The notes under the pieces: model-generated | The model's input: only the letters and a program-made list of their open reading frames with translations | Database searches by the model: none | What the model was told of the DNA's origin: nothing | Shown: positions 62,494 through 64,000 of the stretch, piece after piece | Layout: every line of letters begins with the position of its first letter | Position numbering within the stretch: position 1 is the first letter of the stretch | Position numbers and translations under genes: made by a program | Source of the DNA: JBBRHQ01 sp963840235 | GTDB taxonomy: Bacteria; Actinomycetota; Thermoleophilia; Solirubrobacterales; 70-9 | NCBI GenBank assembly: GCA_963840235.1 | Contig: CAWIYC010000008.1 | Coordinates: forward strand, 270,612-334,611 | Reading direction: 5' to 3' | Length of the DNA: 64,000 nt

Positions 62494-63545
62494 GTGAGCG
62501 AGATCGTCGATGGGCTCGGCAGCGACACCCGCGAGCGGATAGCGGCGCTGCGCGGCGAGGGCCGCTTCTTCTGGATCGACACCGCCGCCGCCGACATCCG
62601 CTCCCGCGAGCTCGAGGAGGCGCTGAGCATCCCCGAGCACGCGCTGGTGCCGCTGCTCGACTTCGACGAGTCCACGCCGCCCTCGCGCAAGTTCCACGCC
62701 GACGGCGATCACGTCGTCTTCACCATGAGCTGCTTCCTCCCGGGCGGCGGCGCCGAGGACGGCGACGGCGTCCGGCAGCTGCTGCCGGTCGAGGTCCACG
62801 TCCTCGTCCACGGCGACTACCTGCTGACCGTGCACCGCGAGCGGCTCTCGCTGCCGCAGAGCCTCGCCTCCTACACCCCCGAGGGGCGAAGCGAGCAGTA
62901 CGTCGTCTACGCGGTGCTCGACGCGATGGTCGCGACCGGCTTCGACGCGCTCAACGACGCCGAGCTCACCCTGGAGGGGCTGCAGATGCTCTCCACCAAC
63001 ATGCGCGGCGCCCGGGTGCGGATGGCGACCCTGCGAAAGACCAACGGCGACCTCTCGGCGATGCGCCGGCGGGTCGGGCCGCAGCGGGGGATCTTCGAGC
63101 GGATCAGCGAGGAGATCGGCCGGGTCAAGGGCCTGCAGTCAGACAGCGAGCAGCTACTTCGAGCGGATCTACGAGCAGCTGAACAGGCTGGTCGGCGCGA
63201 TCGACGCCGCCTCGGACTCGATGGCGAAGCTGATCGACCTGCGCCTCAACGAGACCATGTACTGGCTGACGGTGGTGGCGACGATCTTCCTGCCGCTGAC
63301 CTTCGTCACCGGCTTCTTCGGGATGAACTTCGCCTGGATGATCAGGCGGATCGACACCGTCGAGGCCTTCGTCCTGCTGGGCATCGGGGCGCCGGTCGAT
63401 CGGCGCGGCCCTCGCCTGGCTGGCGATCCAGCGCCGCGGCACCCCGGTCGAGCCCGATTCGGACGCGGTGATGCGCTTCGTCGAGGCGATCCGCAAGCCG
63501 CGGACCGCGCAGGCGCCGCGATCTAGCCCGCCGGGCGGAAGCTGA
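62494..63545 (+). pseudogene. corA: CorA-family magnesium/divalent-cation transporter, two frameshifts
   Basis: GTG 62494 opens a CorA reading frame through the cytoplasmic domain (FFWIDTAAADI, VFTMSCFLP, VEVHVLVHGDYLLTVHRE). At about 63153 it must shift to continue as YFERIYEQLNRLVGAIDAAS and the membrane part RLNETMYWLTVVATIFLPLTFVTGFFGMNF, with the GMN selectivity motif. At about 63397 it must shift again to end SIGAALAWLAIQRRG, reaching TGA 63543-63545. Each shift equals one extra base; removing both gives a 349-residue CorA. As written the protein truncates before the pore. Real decay or sequencing errors are both possible. Confidence 0.85.
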
Positions 63546-63549
63546 TCCC

Positions 63550-64000
63550 TCAACTCCGGCCGTAGATCTCCTTCTTGATCAGGGTGACGGAGCGGATCAC
63601 CGAGTCGAGGAACGGCGCCACCTCGTCGGTCAGCCGCTTGTACTCGGCCTCCCCGTCCTTGGTGATCGCGTAGAAGCGCCGGGTGCGCTTGTCCGGATGC
63701 TCCCAGCTGCCCTCGATCAGCCCGTTCGACTCCATCTCCCGCAGCAGCGGATACATCGTGTTCGGGTTGACCGAGATCACCCCCTGCGTGATCGCCTCGA
63801 TCTCCTCGATCAGCTGATTCCCATAGGAGGGCTCGCGCCGGATCAGGTGCAGGACCAGCAGCGGAAACACGTCCCGCCGCCGGATCTCCCCGCCGAAGAC
63901 GTCCGAGGGCCGCCCCCCACGCTTCTTGCGCCGCGCCGACTGCTCGCGCTCGGCGGCGCGGGCCGTCTCCTCGACGGCTTCGCGAAGCGGCTTTGAGGCC
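63550..64000 (-). CDS. PadR-family transcriptional regulator (5' end outside window)
   Basis: The C-terminal 150 residues are visible; the start lies beyond 64000. DVFPLLVLHLIRREPSYGNQLIEEIEAIT, then VNPNTMYPLLREMESNGLIEGSW and KRTRRFYAITKDGEAEYKRL, form the winged helix of PadR repressors. A long Arg/Lys-rich N-terminal region (REAVEETARAAEREQSARRKKRGGRPSDVFGG) precedes it. PadR proteins bind small phenolics or drugs and control adjacent operons; no target is in view. Its stop is 4 bp from the corA pseudogene stop (tail to tail). Confidence 0.88.
   Translation of the reverse strand, partial: ASKPLREAVEETARAAEREQSARRKKRGGRPSDVFGGEIRRRDVFPLLVLHLIRREPSYGNQLIEEIEAITQGVISVNPNTMYPLLREMESNGLIEGSWEHPDKRTRRFYAITKDGEAEYKRLTDEVAPFLDSVIRSVTLIKKEIYGRS

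Overview
This window is a stretch of very GC-rich bacterial chromosome with strong G/C third-position bias and many GTG/TTG starts. Gene content and order point to an actinobacterium, most likely a deep-branching lineage such as Thermoleophilia (Solirubrobacterales). That placement is inferred from synteny and protein style, not from a marker gene. No rRNA, tRNA, CRISPR array, prophage or insertion sequence was seen.

Layout. From 0.1 to 31 kb, mostly on the minus strand, lies a housekeeping block whose order matches the tilS-hpt-ftsH-folP-folB-folK-coaX-lysS-clpC-radA-disA-carD-ispD neighbourhood known from other Gram-positive bacteria. It covers tRNA-Ile lysidine synthesis, purine salvage, membrane proteolysis, folate, CoA, tRNA modification (dusB), transcript cleavage (greA), lysyl-tRNA synthesis, Clp proteolysis, c-di-AMP and recombination (disA, radA), RNA polymerase control (carD) and isoprenoids (ispD). 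Accessory genes interrupt it: an MFS exporter, a delta-60 repeat protein, a divergent aldo/keto reductase, a NicO-like transporter, two secreted paralogues, hydrolases, an amine oxidase, and a plus-strand GGDEF-cupin pair.

From 31 to 45 kb come a MerR-type HTH/class III cyclase fusion, an SCP2-like protein, glnB-amt nitrogen control, a broken secreted M14 peptidase, a lysophospholipid acyltransferase/epimerase pair, two short helical proteins around a nucleoside phosphorylase, and a large multidomain cell-wall hydrolase with a collagen-like linker. From 45 to 64 kb is a more plastic accessory region: LysR and PadR regulators, a SnoaL-HAD fusion, sirtuin, beta-propeller, fatty-acid oxidation fusion, oxidoreductases, and three toxin-antitoxin modules (vapBC, hicAB, vapBC).

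Points that stand out. (1) Three families of dispersed long palindromes, two copies each, lie only between genes. (2) Four gene remnants or frameshifted genes occur: subtilase C-terminus, HxlR fragment, M14 peptidase with a 20-bp duplication plus one inserted base, and corA with two single-base insertions. (3) Two otherwise good genes, ispD and a small membrane protein, lack ATG/GTG/TTG where homology puts the start. (4) Unusual architectures include HTH-cyclase, SnoaL-HAD and SLT/M23-like/collagen-like/M15-like. The frameshifts could be real decay or assembly indels, and reads would decide.
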